In this document: positions 53,137 through 62,300 of the stretch, piece by piece | Position numbering within the stretch: position 1 is the first letter of the stretch | Layout of the letters: each line of letters opens with the position of its first letter | Assembly (NCBI RefSeq): GCF_900101855.1 | Contig: NZ_FMVC01000001.1 | Span: forward strand, 858,721-922,720 | Source: Flavobacterium anhuiense | Lineage (GTDB): Bacteria; Bacteroidota; Bacteroidia; Flavobacteriales; Flavobacteriaceae | Reading direction: 5' to 3' | DNA: 64,000 nucleotides | The notes under the pieces: generated by a model | Told to the model about the DNA's origin: nothing | Seen by the model: only the letters and a program-made list of their open reading frames with translations | Database searches by the model: none | Translations under genes and position numbers: made by a program

Positions 53137-56100
53137 ATGATGAGAAAATTACTTTGCTCGTTTTTATTTTTTATTTTTTTACATTATACCGGCTTTGGGC
53201 AATCCATTTGGAATAATCCTATAACAACCAATAATCCAAATACGTCAAATCCATACACTACTGGGGACGTAAGAAATGCAAATATTACTGTATCGGGCAT
53301 AGGTAGAGGTGCGGGTATTAATGGCGCAAATGCTAATGGTTTATATAGTGCTTCAAGGTGGACTAATTCAACAAGTGTTGATACTTCAGATTATTTCGAA
53401 TTTACAATCACGCCAAATTCAGGATATCAAATAAACTACACAAGTTTTCAATATAATGGAACAATAAATGGAACAGGACCAACCAGATTTGTATTGAGGT
53501 CAAGTATTGATAGTTATGGAGTAGAAATTGACGGAATTAAAAGTGGTACAACATCAAATACTTTTGATTTTGGAAATCTATTGGAAGGAATAACAACAAG
53601 TATAACTTTTAGATTATATGCATATAGGTCAGGTAGTGCTACTACGAGTGTCTTTAGTATAGATAATTTTCAGTTTAACGGTACAGTGACTTGTCAGACA
53701 GTGAGTACATCAAATGCTGGTGCTGATCAAAATGCTGGTAATACTGCATTTACATTGGCGGCCAATACACCATCAGTTGGAACGGGAACATGGACAATAG
53801 TTAGTGGTCCAAGTACTTCATTAAGTCAGTTTAGTAACACATCTAGTCCAACAGCTACATTTACTCCAATAGGAACGGGAACTTACACCTTAAGATGGAC
53901 AATAAGCAATGGCTGTAATACATCTACAGATGATGTTGTTCTCATTGCAAATTGTGTCAGCAATTTAATAACCAATGGTGATTTTAGTAATGGCGCAACA
54001 GGTTGGGCTAAAGCAACAACAAAAGGAGCATATGTTGAAGTTTTAAATGAAAACGTATATTTTAATAATGGTAATACTGACAATACAGCGGAATTAGACT
54101 CAGAAGCATCATTAAGACAAGATGTAACGGTTATTCCTAATATTTCTTATACTTTAAGTTTCCTTTATGCTCGAAGACCAGGGTCACCTGCTTCAGTTGC
54201 GGTTGATGTCAAATTATTTGGAGGTTCGACAGCATCAATAAATTATACGACTAATAATACTACCAACACTCCCTTGATAGGTACTTTAACGTTTACGCCA
54301 ACAAGCTCATCTTTAGGTATTGAATTTTATAATTCTTTAGGAACCACAACGCTTGGTGCTATTATAGATAATATAGTTTTAATTCCAACATCTCAGGTGA
54401 CTCCCATGGCGACTACAACACCAAAAGGAGATTATAAAACCACAAAAGTTTGTGTAGGTGTACCTGTTCAGCTAGATGTAGATAATGTTCCTTCATCTGG
54501 TGTAACTTATTCTTGGTCAAGTACCTCTCCAGGAGCGGTATTTTCTTCTACCACAATTAAAAATCCGACGATAACGTTTTCAAGCGCTGGAAATGAGCAG
54601 AAGGCAACAGTAGTTGTAACTAACTCTAGTGGTTGTTCTGGAACTCCTTCAACTACATATTTTAATGTGCAAGCTTCTCCGACAGTTTATGCTGTTACTG
54701 GAGGTGGATCATATTGTTCTGGCGGAAGTGGAGTTGCTGTTGGTCTTGCTAATTCAACTTCAGGGGTTAACTATCAATTACAATTAAATGGTATTAATAA
54801 TGGAGGTGTAGTTGCAGGAACAGGATCGGCAATTACTTTTGGACTTAAAACTGCTGCAGGTACTTACACGGTCGTGGCGACAAATACTTCTACAAATAAT
54901 TGCTCTTTAAACATGAATGGAAATGCAGTCATTACAATAGATCCAACTTCTGTTGGAGGAAGTATTGCAGGTAGTACGACAGTCTGTTCAGGAAGCAATA
55001 GTACAACTTTAACATTAAGTGGGCATACGGGATCGGTTACAAGATGGGAATCTTCACCTTCGAGCACATTTGCGTCATCAATTACTAATATTGCAAATAC
55101 GACTACGTCTTTAGTGGTTAACAATTTGACTGCTACTACTTATTATAGAGCAGTAGTAACAAGCGGGACATGTGCTTCTGCTAATAGTGGCACAGCAATA
55201 ATTACAGTCAATTCAAACCCGACAGCAAATGCTGGAGCAACTTTATCTGCAATCTGCCAAGGAGCGACATCTGCAGCTATGGGTGGATCAGTAGGAGGTG
55301 GAGCTACGGGCGGAACGTGGACTGGAGGATCTGGGACATGGACAAATGCAAACAATCCTTCAACAGCTAGATACATTGCCGGAGCATCAGAATCAGGAAG
55401 TATCACTTTGACATTGACAACTTCAGGCGGTTCATGCGGGACAGCAACGGCTACGAAAACAATTACAGTGAATCCAAACCCGACAGCAAATGCAGGAGGA
55501 GCTTTATCGGCAATCTGCCAAGGCGGAACTTCAGCAGGTATGGGGGGAACAATCGGAGGCGGAGCTACAGGCGGAATATGGACAGGCGGAATGGGAACTT
55601 GGACCAATGCAAATAACCCTTCAACGGCTACATACACTGCTGGATCATCGGAATTGGGAACAATCACTTTAACTCTGACTACTTCAGGCGGATCATGCGG
55701 TACTACATCCGTTACTAAAACAATAACAGTAAATCCAAATAATACTATAGCATTAAGTTCGGCTGCAGGAACAGATTCGCAAACAGTCTGCGCTAATACT
55801 GCAATTTCCAACATTACCTATGCTACAACTGGGGCGACAGGTGCAACTTTTTCAGGTCTGCCTGCTGGAGTTACAGGGGCTTGGGCAGGAAATGTTGTAA
55901 CGATTAGCGGAACGCCTACAACGGAAGTTGGAAGTCCATTTAATTATATAGTAACTTTGACTAATGGTTGTGGAAATATTTCAGCTACAGGAACCATAAC
56001 TGTAAAACAAGTGCACGCAGCTCCAACAATCACGAAAAACAACGATGTATCTTGTGGCAGTTTTGGAAGTATTACACTAACAGGTTTATCAGGAAATTGG

Positions 56101-57912
56101 ACAATTAACCAAACAGGAACAACTACTCCGCCAAAAACATATTCTGGTACAGTTGCTACTCATGCGATCCAAGATTTAATAGTAGGTACATATTATTTTA
56201 CTATAACAAATGATTTAAATTGTACATCAAGTTCGGCTACTGTTACCATAAATGACATTAGTTCAAATACAACATGGAATGGTTCAGTATGGTCTAATGG
56301 TGAGCCAGATGGAAGTAAAAGTGTTTTAATTACTTCTGTTGTACCAAGTCAGCCTTTTTCTGCAGCTAAACCAAACATAACGGCATGTTCTTTAACTATT
56401 AATGTTCCAAATGGGGCAACAGATCCAGATGTCATTATTCCGTCTCAAATGACATTGAATATTACAAACGCAATAACAAGTAATGGTAAATTGGTGTTTG
56501 AAAGCGGTTCAAGTTTATTGCAAGGAGCAAGTGCTGTAAATACCGGTACTATTTCGTATAAAAGAAAAGTCAGTATGCGCCGCTATGATGTTGTTTATTG
56601 GGCAACTCCGGTAACAGATGCAAGTCTTACTATGTATAAATTTTCTCCAAATACCTTATTTGATAAATATCATTATTGGAATGCAACTACGACAAAATGG
56701 GTTCTTAGTAACTATGGTGGAAAAGTGATGGAAATGGGACAAGGTTATAGTATCAGAGGACCACAATATTTTGATCTGGTAACTCCTCAAATATTTGAAG
56801 GTGTTTTTGTTGGGGTTCCAAATAATGGTGATGTTTCATTCCCTGTGGTGGCAAATAAATTGAATTTGATTGGTAATCCTTATCCTTCTCCAGTAGATGC
56901 AGATGAGTTAATGCTAGAGAATAAAGATAAATTAGGTTCGTTATATTTTTGGACTCATAATCAGCCCCCACAACTTGCTCCGGGAACTAACACATTTAAG
57001 TATCTAAGTTCAGATTTTGTTGTTTATAACGGAACAGGTTCGGTAAGAGTAAACAATGAGATTGTTACTGGTGCAGATGAATTTAAAGGTTATATTGGCG
57101 CAGGTCAAGCTTTTTTTGCAATACCACCAGGAACAGCAGTAAAATTTAAAAACGAGTTCCGTAAGGGAAGTTCAGAGAATACACAGTTTTATAAGACAGC
57201 TAAAACTAGTAAAATTGAAAAGAATCGTCTTTGGCTGAATATTGCTAATTCTCAAGGCGCTTTCAAACAGATATTAATTGGTTACATTGAGGGTGCGACA
57301 AACGCTATAGATGTGGATTATGATGCTGTTACAATGGGAAGCAACTCTTATATTGATTTTTACACGCTTAACGAAAGCAAAAAACTAACCGTTCAAGGCC
57401 GTGGACTGCCTTTTGATAATACAGAGATAATTCCTTTAGGATACAAGAGCGGTGTTGATGATAAGGGAGATCGTAACTTCACAATTTCTATTGATCATGC
57501 AGACGGATTCTTTACTACTCAACCTGTATACTTAGAAGATAAAGTAACGGGTAAAGTAATAGATTTAAGAAAAGAAAATTATACTTTCTTTAGTGCAGCA
57601 GAAACAAACACAACACGTTTTTCTCTACGTTATACCAATAAAACTTTAGGAACAGGTGAATTTGAAAATCTTGAGAATACAGTTTTAGTTTCAGTTAAAG
57701 ACAAAACTGTAAGTATTAATTCATCTAAAGAAACAATAAAGGAAGTAAATGTTTACAACATTGGTGCGGAGTTATTATATAGTAATAGCAAGGTGAATGC
57801 TTCACAATTACAAATTAAAAACTTGCATTCTAGTGATCAAGTGCTATTGGTAAAAATAACTCTAGAAAACGGACACACTTTTACTAAGAAAGTTATTTTT
57901 TCTAATCTGTAA
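53137..57912 (+). CDS. Giant T9SS-secreted protein with Ig/PKD-like repeats
   Basis: 1591 residues. Signal peptide (MMRKLLCSFLFFIFLHYTGF). A beta-sandwich unit (about 23-185) resembles that of the 47699 protein in sense but not in sequence. A PKD-like domain follows (about 190-275), then a carbohydrate-binding-like domain (about 277-425: LITNGDFSNGATGWAKA) and Ig-like repeats. Two 87-residue tandem repeats lie at residues 694-780 and 781-867. The last ~540 residues are the shared module, from TTWNGSVWSNGEPDG (about 1047) to the sorting signal (ETIKEVNVYNIGAELLY ... LENGHTFTKKVIFSNL). It is surface-anchored or released via T9SS and may act in adhesion or glycan binding. Confidence 0.88.
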   Translation: MMRKLLCSFLFFIFLHYTGFGQSIWNNPITTNNPNTSNPYTTGDVRNANITVSGIGRGAGINGANANGLYSASRWTNSTSVDTSDYFEFTITPNSGYQINYTSFQYNGTINGTGPTRFVLRSSIDSYGVEIDGIKSGTTSNTFDFGNLLEGITTSITFRLYAYRSGSATTSVFSIDNFQFNGTVTCQTVSTSNAGADQNAGNTAFTLAANTPSVGTGTWTIVSGPSTSLSQFSNTSSPTATFTPIGTGTYTLRWTISNGCNTSTDDVVLIANCVSNLITNGDFSNGATGWAKATTKGAYVEVLNENVYFNNGNTDNTAELDSEASLRQDVTVIPNISYTLSFLYARRPGSPASVAVDVKLFGGSTASINYTTNNTTNTPLIGTLTFTPTSSSLGIEFYNSLGTTTLGAIIDNIVLIPTSQVTPMATTTPKGDYKTTKVCVGVPVQLDVDNVPSSGVTYSWSSTSPGAVFSSTTIKNPTITFSSAGNEQKATVVVTNSSGCSGTPSTTYFNVQASPTVYAVTGGGSYCSGGSGVAVGLANSTSGVNYQLQLNGINNGGVVAGTGSAITFGLKTAAGTYTVVATNTSTNNCSLNMNGNAVITIDPTSVGGSIAGSTTVCSGSNSTTLTLSGHTGSVTRWESSPSSTFASSITNIANTTTSLVVNNLTATTYYRAVVTSGTCASANSGTAIITVNSNPTANAGATLSAICQGATSAAMGGSVGGGATGGTWTGGSGTWTNANNPSTARYIAGASESGSITLTLTTSGGSCGTATATKTITVNPNPTANAGGALSAICQGGTSAGMGGTIGGGATGGIWTGGMGTWTNANNPSTATYTAGSSELGTITLTLTTSGGSCGTTSVTKTITVNPNNTIALSSAAGTDSQTVCANTAISNITYATTGATGATFSGLPAGVTGAWAGNVVTISGTPTTEVGSPFNYIVTLTNGCGNISATGTITVKQVHAAPTITKNNDVSCGSFGSITLTGLSGNWTINQTGTTTPPKTYSGTVATHAIQDLIVGTYYFTITNDLNCTSSSATVTINDISSNTTWNGSVWSNGEPDGSKSVLITSVVPSQPFSAAKPNITACSLTINVPNGATDPDVIIPSQMTLNITNAITSNGKLVFESGSSLLQGASAVNTGTISYKRKVSMRRYDVVYWATPVTDASLTMYKFSPNTLFDKYHYWNATTTKWVLSNYGGKVMEMGQGYSIRGPQYFDLVTPQIFEGVFVGVPNNGDVSFPVVANKLNLIGNPYPSPVDADELMLENKDKLGSLYFWTHNQPPQLAPGTNTFKYLSSDFVVYNGTGSVRVNNEIVTGADEFKGYIGAGQAFFAIPPGTAVKFKNEFRKGSSENTQFYKTAKTSKIEKNRLWLNIANSQGAFKQILIGYIEGATNAIDVDYDAVTMGSNSYIDFYTLNESKKLTVQGRGLPFDNTEIIPLGYKSGVDDKGDRNFTISIDHADGFFTTQPVYLEDKVTGKVIDLRKENYTFFSAAETNTTRFSLRYTNKTLGTGEFENLENTVLVSVKDKTVSINSSKETIKEVNVYNIGAELLYSNSKVNASQLQIKNLHSSDQVLLVKITLENGHTFTKKVIFSNL
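55216..55737 (+). repeat. Two 87-codon tandem repeats inside the giant gene
   Basis: Unit 1 spans 55216-55476 and unit 2 spans 55477-55737, each 261 bp. They share NPTANAG-LSAICQG-TS-MGG-GGGATGG-WTGG-GTWTNANNPSTA-Y. A third unit starting at 55738 is diverged beyond recognition. Recent internal duplication is likely. Confidence 0.85.
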
Positions 57913-57934
57913 ATAATAAAACCAAAATAATTAG

Positions 57935-57966
57935 AAGCCCATTCCTTAAAAGGAATGGGCTTTTTT
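57935..57966 (+). terminator. Terminator of giant gene 53137
   Basis: 13-bp stem (AAGCCCATTCCTT 57935-57947 and AAGGAATGGGCTT 57950-57962) followed by T tract. Confidence 0.85.
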
Positions 57967-58063
57967 ATGTGCAAAAATATCCCTAAATCTTGGTATTGTA
58001 CATCTTATGATAGTCTTGTAATTTTAGCCTAATTCTTACAATATTAACTTTAATTGCATAGTT

Positions 58064-61000
58064 TTGATTAGAACTTTATTCTATTGCCTAATCTTCTTTT
58101 TATTATTACCCTTTTCAGGCATTCTCGCACAGCAGGGAAAAGTTGACCATTCATTTAATGTATTTGATGACGGACAGTATGGAGATGGTTTCGATGGGAC
58201 TGTCCGAGCTCTTCTTTTACAAAGGGATGGCAATTTAATTGTTGGCGGAGATTACCTGAGTTTGAATGGATCTCCCATTTCTTATCTTACTCGTTTAAAT
58301 CCCAACGGTTCAATCGACGAAAGTTTTAATACAGGAACGGGTTTTAATGGCAAAATCTATGCTTCCTATTTGCAGTCAGATGGTAAAATTATTTTGGGAG
58401 GAAGTTTCACAGCCTACAACGGAATTAGTGCTGGAAGACTGATTCGCTTAAACTCTGACGGATCTTATGATCCCACTTTTAATACTTCGATAGGAGCGAC
58501 AACAGGAATTGTTTATGATATAGCGATGCAGTCCGATGGGAAAATAATAATTGTTGGAAGTTTTACAAAATATGCAAATAGTACAGTAAATCGAGTGGCT
58601 CGTTTGTTTCCCAACGGAACACTTGATTCTTCTCTTTTGACTGGCTCTGGCTCAACATTAAATATAACTCATGTTAAGATTACAACTGATGAAAGAATAA
58701 TTCTTACTGGAAATTTTATCACATTTAATGGAACTCCAGCAAACAGAATTGTACGTTTAAATAGTAACGGAAGTTTCGATTCCACTTTTAATTGCGGGAC
58801 TGGCTTCAACGATGATGTTAATGCGATTGCACTGCAAACGGATGGTAAAATGGTTATAGGAGGCAATTTTACCGTTTTTAACGATATTGTGGCCAATCGT
58901 TTTATTCGTTTGAATGCTGACGGAACAAAAGATGAAAGTTTTCAAGTTGGCTTAGGTTTCAGCAAAGAAGGAGTTCAGACAATTAAAATTGATTCGAATG
59001 GAGATTTAATGATAGGAGGCTCTTTTACTGGCTTTTATAATGGCTCCGAAGTTAATAGAGTAGTTTTTCTTAATTCAGACGGAACCTTAAAAACTAATTT
59101 TGATATTGGTTCAGGACCAGCCTCCGCTTCTGTTTTAAGCTTAGAGTGCGATGAAGAAGGTTCTTGGTTTATAGGAGGCTCTTTTTCTGTTTTTAACGGA
59201 CAAAATCAAGGTAGGTTAGCTAAAATTAATAGTGATGAAGAACACGATATTGCATATTTGTCTTCAGGTATTGGCTTCGATAATTCTGTCTTGAGCATTT
59301 TGCCACTTCCAAATCAGAAAATAATCGTTGGGGGTAATTTTAATAAATTTAACGGAACAGCGGTTTCAAAGATAACTTGCCTTTTAGAAGATGGTTCTAT
59401 CGATACCTCTTTTAATACAGGAAAAACTGGAGCAAACTACTTGGTAAAAACAACAGTGTTGCAAGCTGATGGGAAAATAGTGATTGGTGGTAATTTCACC
59501 AAATACAACGATATACTCAGTAATAGGATTATTAGAATTTTATCAGATGGAGAAACTGATAATTCATTTAACATTGGAGAAGGTTTTAATGCACAGGTAT
59601 ACGCACTTGCTGTTCAGACTGACCAAAAAATTATCGTTGCAGGAGCATTTACTAAATACAATGGATCGACTTTAAACAATAGTCGTGTTGTGAGACTTCT
59701 TCCAGATGGAACAAAAGATAATAATTTTAATATTGGCTTGGGAGCCGATGGCACTATTGAAGCAATAGTAGTACAATCCGATGGAAAAATTCTTTTAGGC
59801 GGGCACTTTAAGACATTTAATGCCCAGCCTTTTTCCGGTATAGTTCGTTTAAATCCTGACGGAAGTATTGACTCCAGTTTTAATATTCGAAACGGATTTG
59901 ATAAATATGTCTATGCAATGGCACTCCAATCAGATCAAAAGATTATTGTTGGCGGTTCTTTTTTAACCTTTGATGGGATTTCTCAAAAGAGAATAGTTAG
60001 GTTAAATACCGATGGGAGTCTTGATGTGACGTTTGAATCTGGAACAGGTTTTAGTAAAGGAGATATTCGTTCTATTTTAGTGCAACCAGATGACCGGATT
60101 TTGATTGGAGGTGCTTTTTCAGGAACATATAAAAATGTGGTATCTTCCAGACTTATTAGATTAATGCCATCAGGCGTTATCGATAATTCCTTTACTGCGA
60201 CTCTAAATAATACTCTTTTTGATATGAAATTTACTGAGGATTATAAATTGCTTGCTGGAGGTAATTTTAATTCTGTTTCTGGTATTTCTAAGCATAGAAT
60301 TGCACGTTTAAAACTTTGCGCAAATACCACAGTTTGGAATGGAATATCATGGTCAAATGGTCCTCCTTCAGCGGGAAAAGATGTGTTTTTTAAAGAAAAT
60401 TTTCCACAATTAAGCACCACTACAATTTGTGGTTGCAATATCGATCAAGGTAAGACTGTCACCTTGTTGGCAAATAATACTCTTACAATAGATTTTGCGT
60501 ATACTGGTTCTGGAACTTTGGTCTTAAAAGATGCAGCAAGTTTATACCAATCAGATGACGATATAGTAAATACTGGGATTATTCATTTAATAAGAAAAAC
60601 AAAACCAGTAATTCGCTATGATATGACGTATTGGTCTTCACCCGTTGATAGGCAGACAATGAAAGATTTTTCGCCCAATACTCTTGCAGATAAATATTAC
60701 TGGCATGATCCAATTTCTCGTTGGATTATAAATTACAACGGAACAATGACCATGGTCCCTGGGCAAGGTTATTGTATCAGAGCTCCACAAAATTATTCTA
60801 TTACGGAGCGGCAGGTATTTGAAGGAACTTTTAAAGGTATTCCAAATAATGGCAAAATAGACGCGGGATTTAAAGTAGTAGATGGTTTTTATCTAATCGG
60901 AAACCCGTATCCTTCTGCAATAAGCGCAGATCTTTTTATAAAAGCAAATGCTTCAAAAATATATGGAGCCCTTTATTTTTGGACACATAGTACACCTCCT

Positions 61001-61918
61001 TCTGACGGTAAGTATTCGGCAGATGATTGCGTTGTGTATAATCTTTTAGGTGGCGTTGGAATAAGTTCTTCTTTAAATTCGGAAAACTATACCACAACTC
61101 CAGACGGAACAATAGCTTCAGGACAGGGCTTTTTTGTGCAAAGTAAAGAAGAAGGTTTTATTGAATTTAATAATAGTATGCGGATTAAAGCTCGTAACAG
61201 TTCATTTTTTAGACCTAGTATTAGTTCTAAAGCAGAAGCAGAAAATGAAAAGCTTCGATTTTGGCTGAATCTTTATAATGAAAAAAATGCCTTAAAACAA
61301 ATTTTATTGGGTTACGCTCGAGAAGCTTCGAATGCGATAGATTATTATGATGCCGTATCTTTCGGTTCAAATCAAGAAATTGACTTTTATAGCACTTTAG
61401 AAGATAAAAAACTAGTAATTCAAGGAAAAGCAATGCCATGGATAGAGAGTGACTCTTTTAATTTGGGATATAAAACAACCGTTAAAACTACGCTAAAATT
61501 GGAGATTGATCATCAGGATGCATTATTTAATGAAATTGATATTTTATTAGTAGATAAAAGCTTAAATAAATTTCATAATCTTTCTGAAGGACCATATCAA
61601 TTTGATTCGGAAGCAGGAACTTTTAACAATCGATTTTCAATAGTTTATTCTAACAAAGCTTTAGGAAATGGAACTTTCAAGGACGATTCTAAAAGTACTT
61701 TCATATATGTCAAAAACCAAATCATAAATATTGAGTCATTTAATGAAAACATTAAAAAGATCACAATATTCGACATTTCTGGAAATGAATTGTACAAAAA
61801 AGATAAGCTTGAAACTAAAAAGGTATCTGTTCAAAATTTGCTTTCCCCTCATCAAATTTTATTAGTAAAAGTTAATTTCCAAAATGGCAAATCAACTTCA
61901 AAAAAAGTTATTTTTTAA
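58064..61918 (+). CDS. Giant T9SS-secreted protein with 14 delta-60 repeats
   Basis: 1284 residues starting at TTG 58064, because no ATG precedes the signal peptide in frame (TTG ATT AGA..., IRTLFYCLIFFLLLPFSGI). The N-terminal ~720 residues hold 14 delta-60 repeats (pattern 'RLNPDGSIDSSFN...GF...VYAIALQSDGKIIIGGSFTKYNG'), equal to two seven-bladed propellers if each repeat is one blade. The C-terminal ~520 residues (from TTVWNGISWSNGPPS, then RYDMTYWSSPVDRQ) are the module shared with the two other giants, ending in a T9SS sorting region (ENIKKITIFDISGNELYKKD ... QILLVKVNFQNGK). It is probably a cell-surface binding protein. Confidence is limited by the start codon. Confidence 0.82.
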   Translation: MIRTLFYCLIFFLLLPFSGILAQQGKVDHSFNVFDDGQYGDGFDGTVRALLLQRDGNLIVGGDYLSLNGSPISYLTRLNPNGSIDESFNTGTGFNGKIYASYLQSDGKIILGGSFTAYNGISAGRLIRLNSDGSYDPTFNTSIGATTGIVYDIAMQSDGKIIIVGSFTKYANSTVNRVARLFPNGTLDSSLLTGSGSTLNITHVKITTDERIILTGNFITFNGTPANRIVRLNSNGSFDSTFNCGTGFNDDVNAIALQTDGKMVIGGNFTVFNDIVANRFIRLNADGTKDESFQVGLGFSKEGVQTIKIDSNGDLMIGGSFTGFYNGSEVNRVVFLNSDGTLKTNFDIGSGPASASVLSLECDEEGSWFIGGSFSVFNGQNQGRLAKINSDEEHDIAYLSSGIGFDNSVLSILPLPNQKIIVGGNFNKFNGTAVSKITCLLEDGSIDTSFNTGKTGANYLVKTTVLQADGKIVIGGNFTKYNDILSNRIIRILSDGETDNSFNIGEGFNAQVYALAVQTDQKIIVAGAFTKYNGSTLNNSRVVRLLPDGTKDNNFNIGLGADGTIEAIVVQSDGKILLGGHFKTFNAQPFSGIVRLNPDGSIDSSFNIRNGFDKYVYAMALQSDQKIIVGGSFLTFDGISQKRIVRLNTDGSLDVTFESGTGFSKGDIRSILVQPDDRILIGGAFSGTYKNVVSSRLIRLMPSGVIDNSFTATLNNTLFDMKFTEDYKLLAGGNFNSVSGISKHRIARLKLCANTTVWNGISWSNGPPSAGKDVFFKENFPQLSTTTICGCNIDQGKTVTLLANNTLTIDFAYTGSGTLVLKDAASLYQSDDDIVNTGIIHLIRKTKPVIRYDMTYWSSPVDRQTMKDFSPNTLADKYYWHDPISRWIINYNGTMTMVPGQGYCIRAPQNYSITERQVFEGTFKGIPNNGKIDAGFKVVDGFYLIGNPYPSAISADLFIKANASKIYGALYFWTHSTPPSDGKYSADDCVVYNLLGGVGISSSLNSENYTTTPDGTIASGQGFFVQSKEEGFIEFNNSMRIKARNSSFFRPSISSKAEAENEKLRFWLNLYNEKNALKQILLGYAREASNAIDYYDAVSFGSNQEIDFYSTLEDKKLVIQGKAMPWIESDSFNLGYKTTVKTTLKLEIDHQDALFNEIDILLVDKSLNKFHNLSEGPYQFDSEAGTFNNRFSIVYSNKALGNGTFKDDSKSTFIYVKNQIINIESFNENIKKITIFDISGNELYKKDKLETKKVSVQNLLSPHQILLVKVNFQNGKSTSKKVIF

Positions 61919-62300
61919 AAATTAGAAAAAAGGTTTTTTTCTTGAATTGAGATTAAGTTATTGATTGTTAGTGATTTATTTGTTGATTTAACAATTTTTT
62001 ATTGTTTTATATCTTTTTTTATTTCTGAGTGTTAAAATTTGAGTTTAATATTATCAGATTAATTTTTATGTAAACAAAATCGTACCTTGTAATAGGGTTT
62101 TGTCGATTAAATGCATATTAAATCGATAAAATACTTTTTATAAGCCTTGCCATTAAATTTGCTTGTTCAAAATACAGCTTCAACGACTTTCTTTTATCTG
62201 CCTTAAGTTTATTGTAAAAGAGTATTACTTTACTACTTGATTTTACAATTAATCTTGTTTTGAGTTTGAATTTATTTTTCAATTACTAAAATACCACAAG
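61919..62300. other. AT-rich region before the last giant gene
   Basis: 382 bp of very AT-rich DNA without reading frames. It must hold the promoter of the gene at 62301. TAAATTTG (62154-62161) is a -7-like box about 140 bp before the ATG, with no clear TTG partner. No terminator hairpin is visible after the delta-60 gene, only the T run at 61932-61940. Confidence 0.4.

Noticed and set aside
55216..55737. CRISPR-like repeats
   Set aside because: The repeats are in-frame protein-coding units of 87 codons, not short repeats with spacers.
55143..55814. 223-codon antisense frame, Pro/Val-rich
   Set aside because: Complement of the two 87-codon repeats; the Gly/Thr-rich sense strand yields a long open antisense frame.
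58059..58066. TAGTTTTG as promoter of the delta-60 gene
   Set aside because: It overlaps the only possible start codon and has no TTG at the usual distance.
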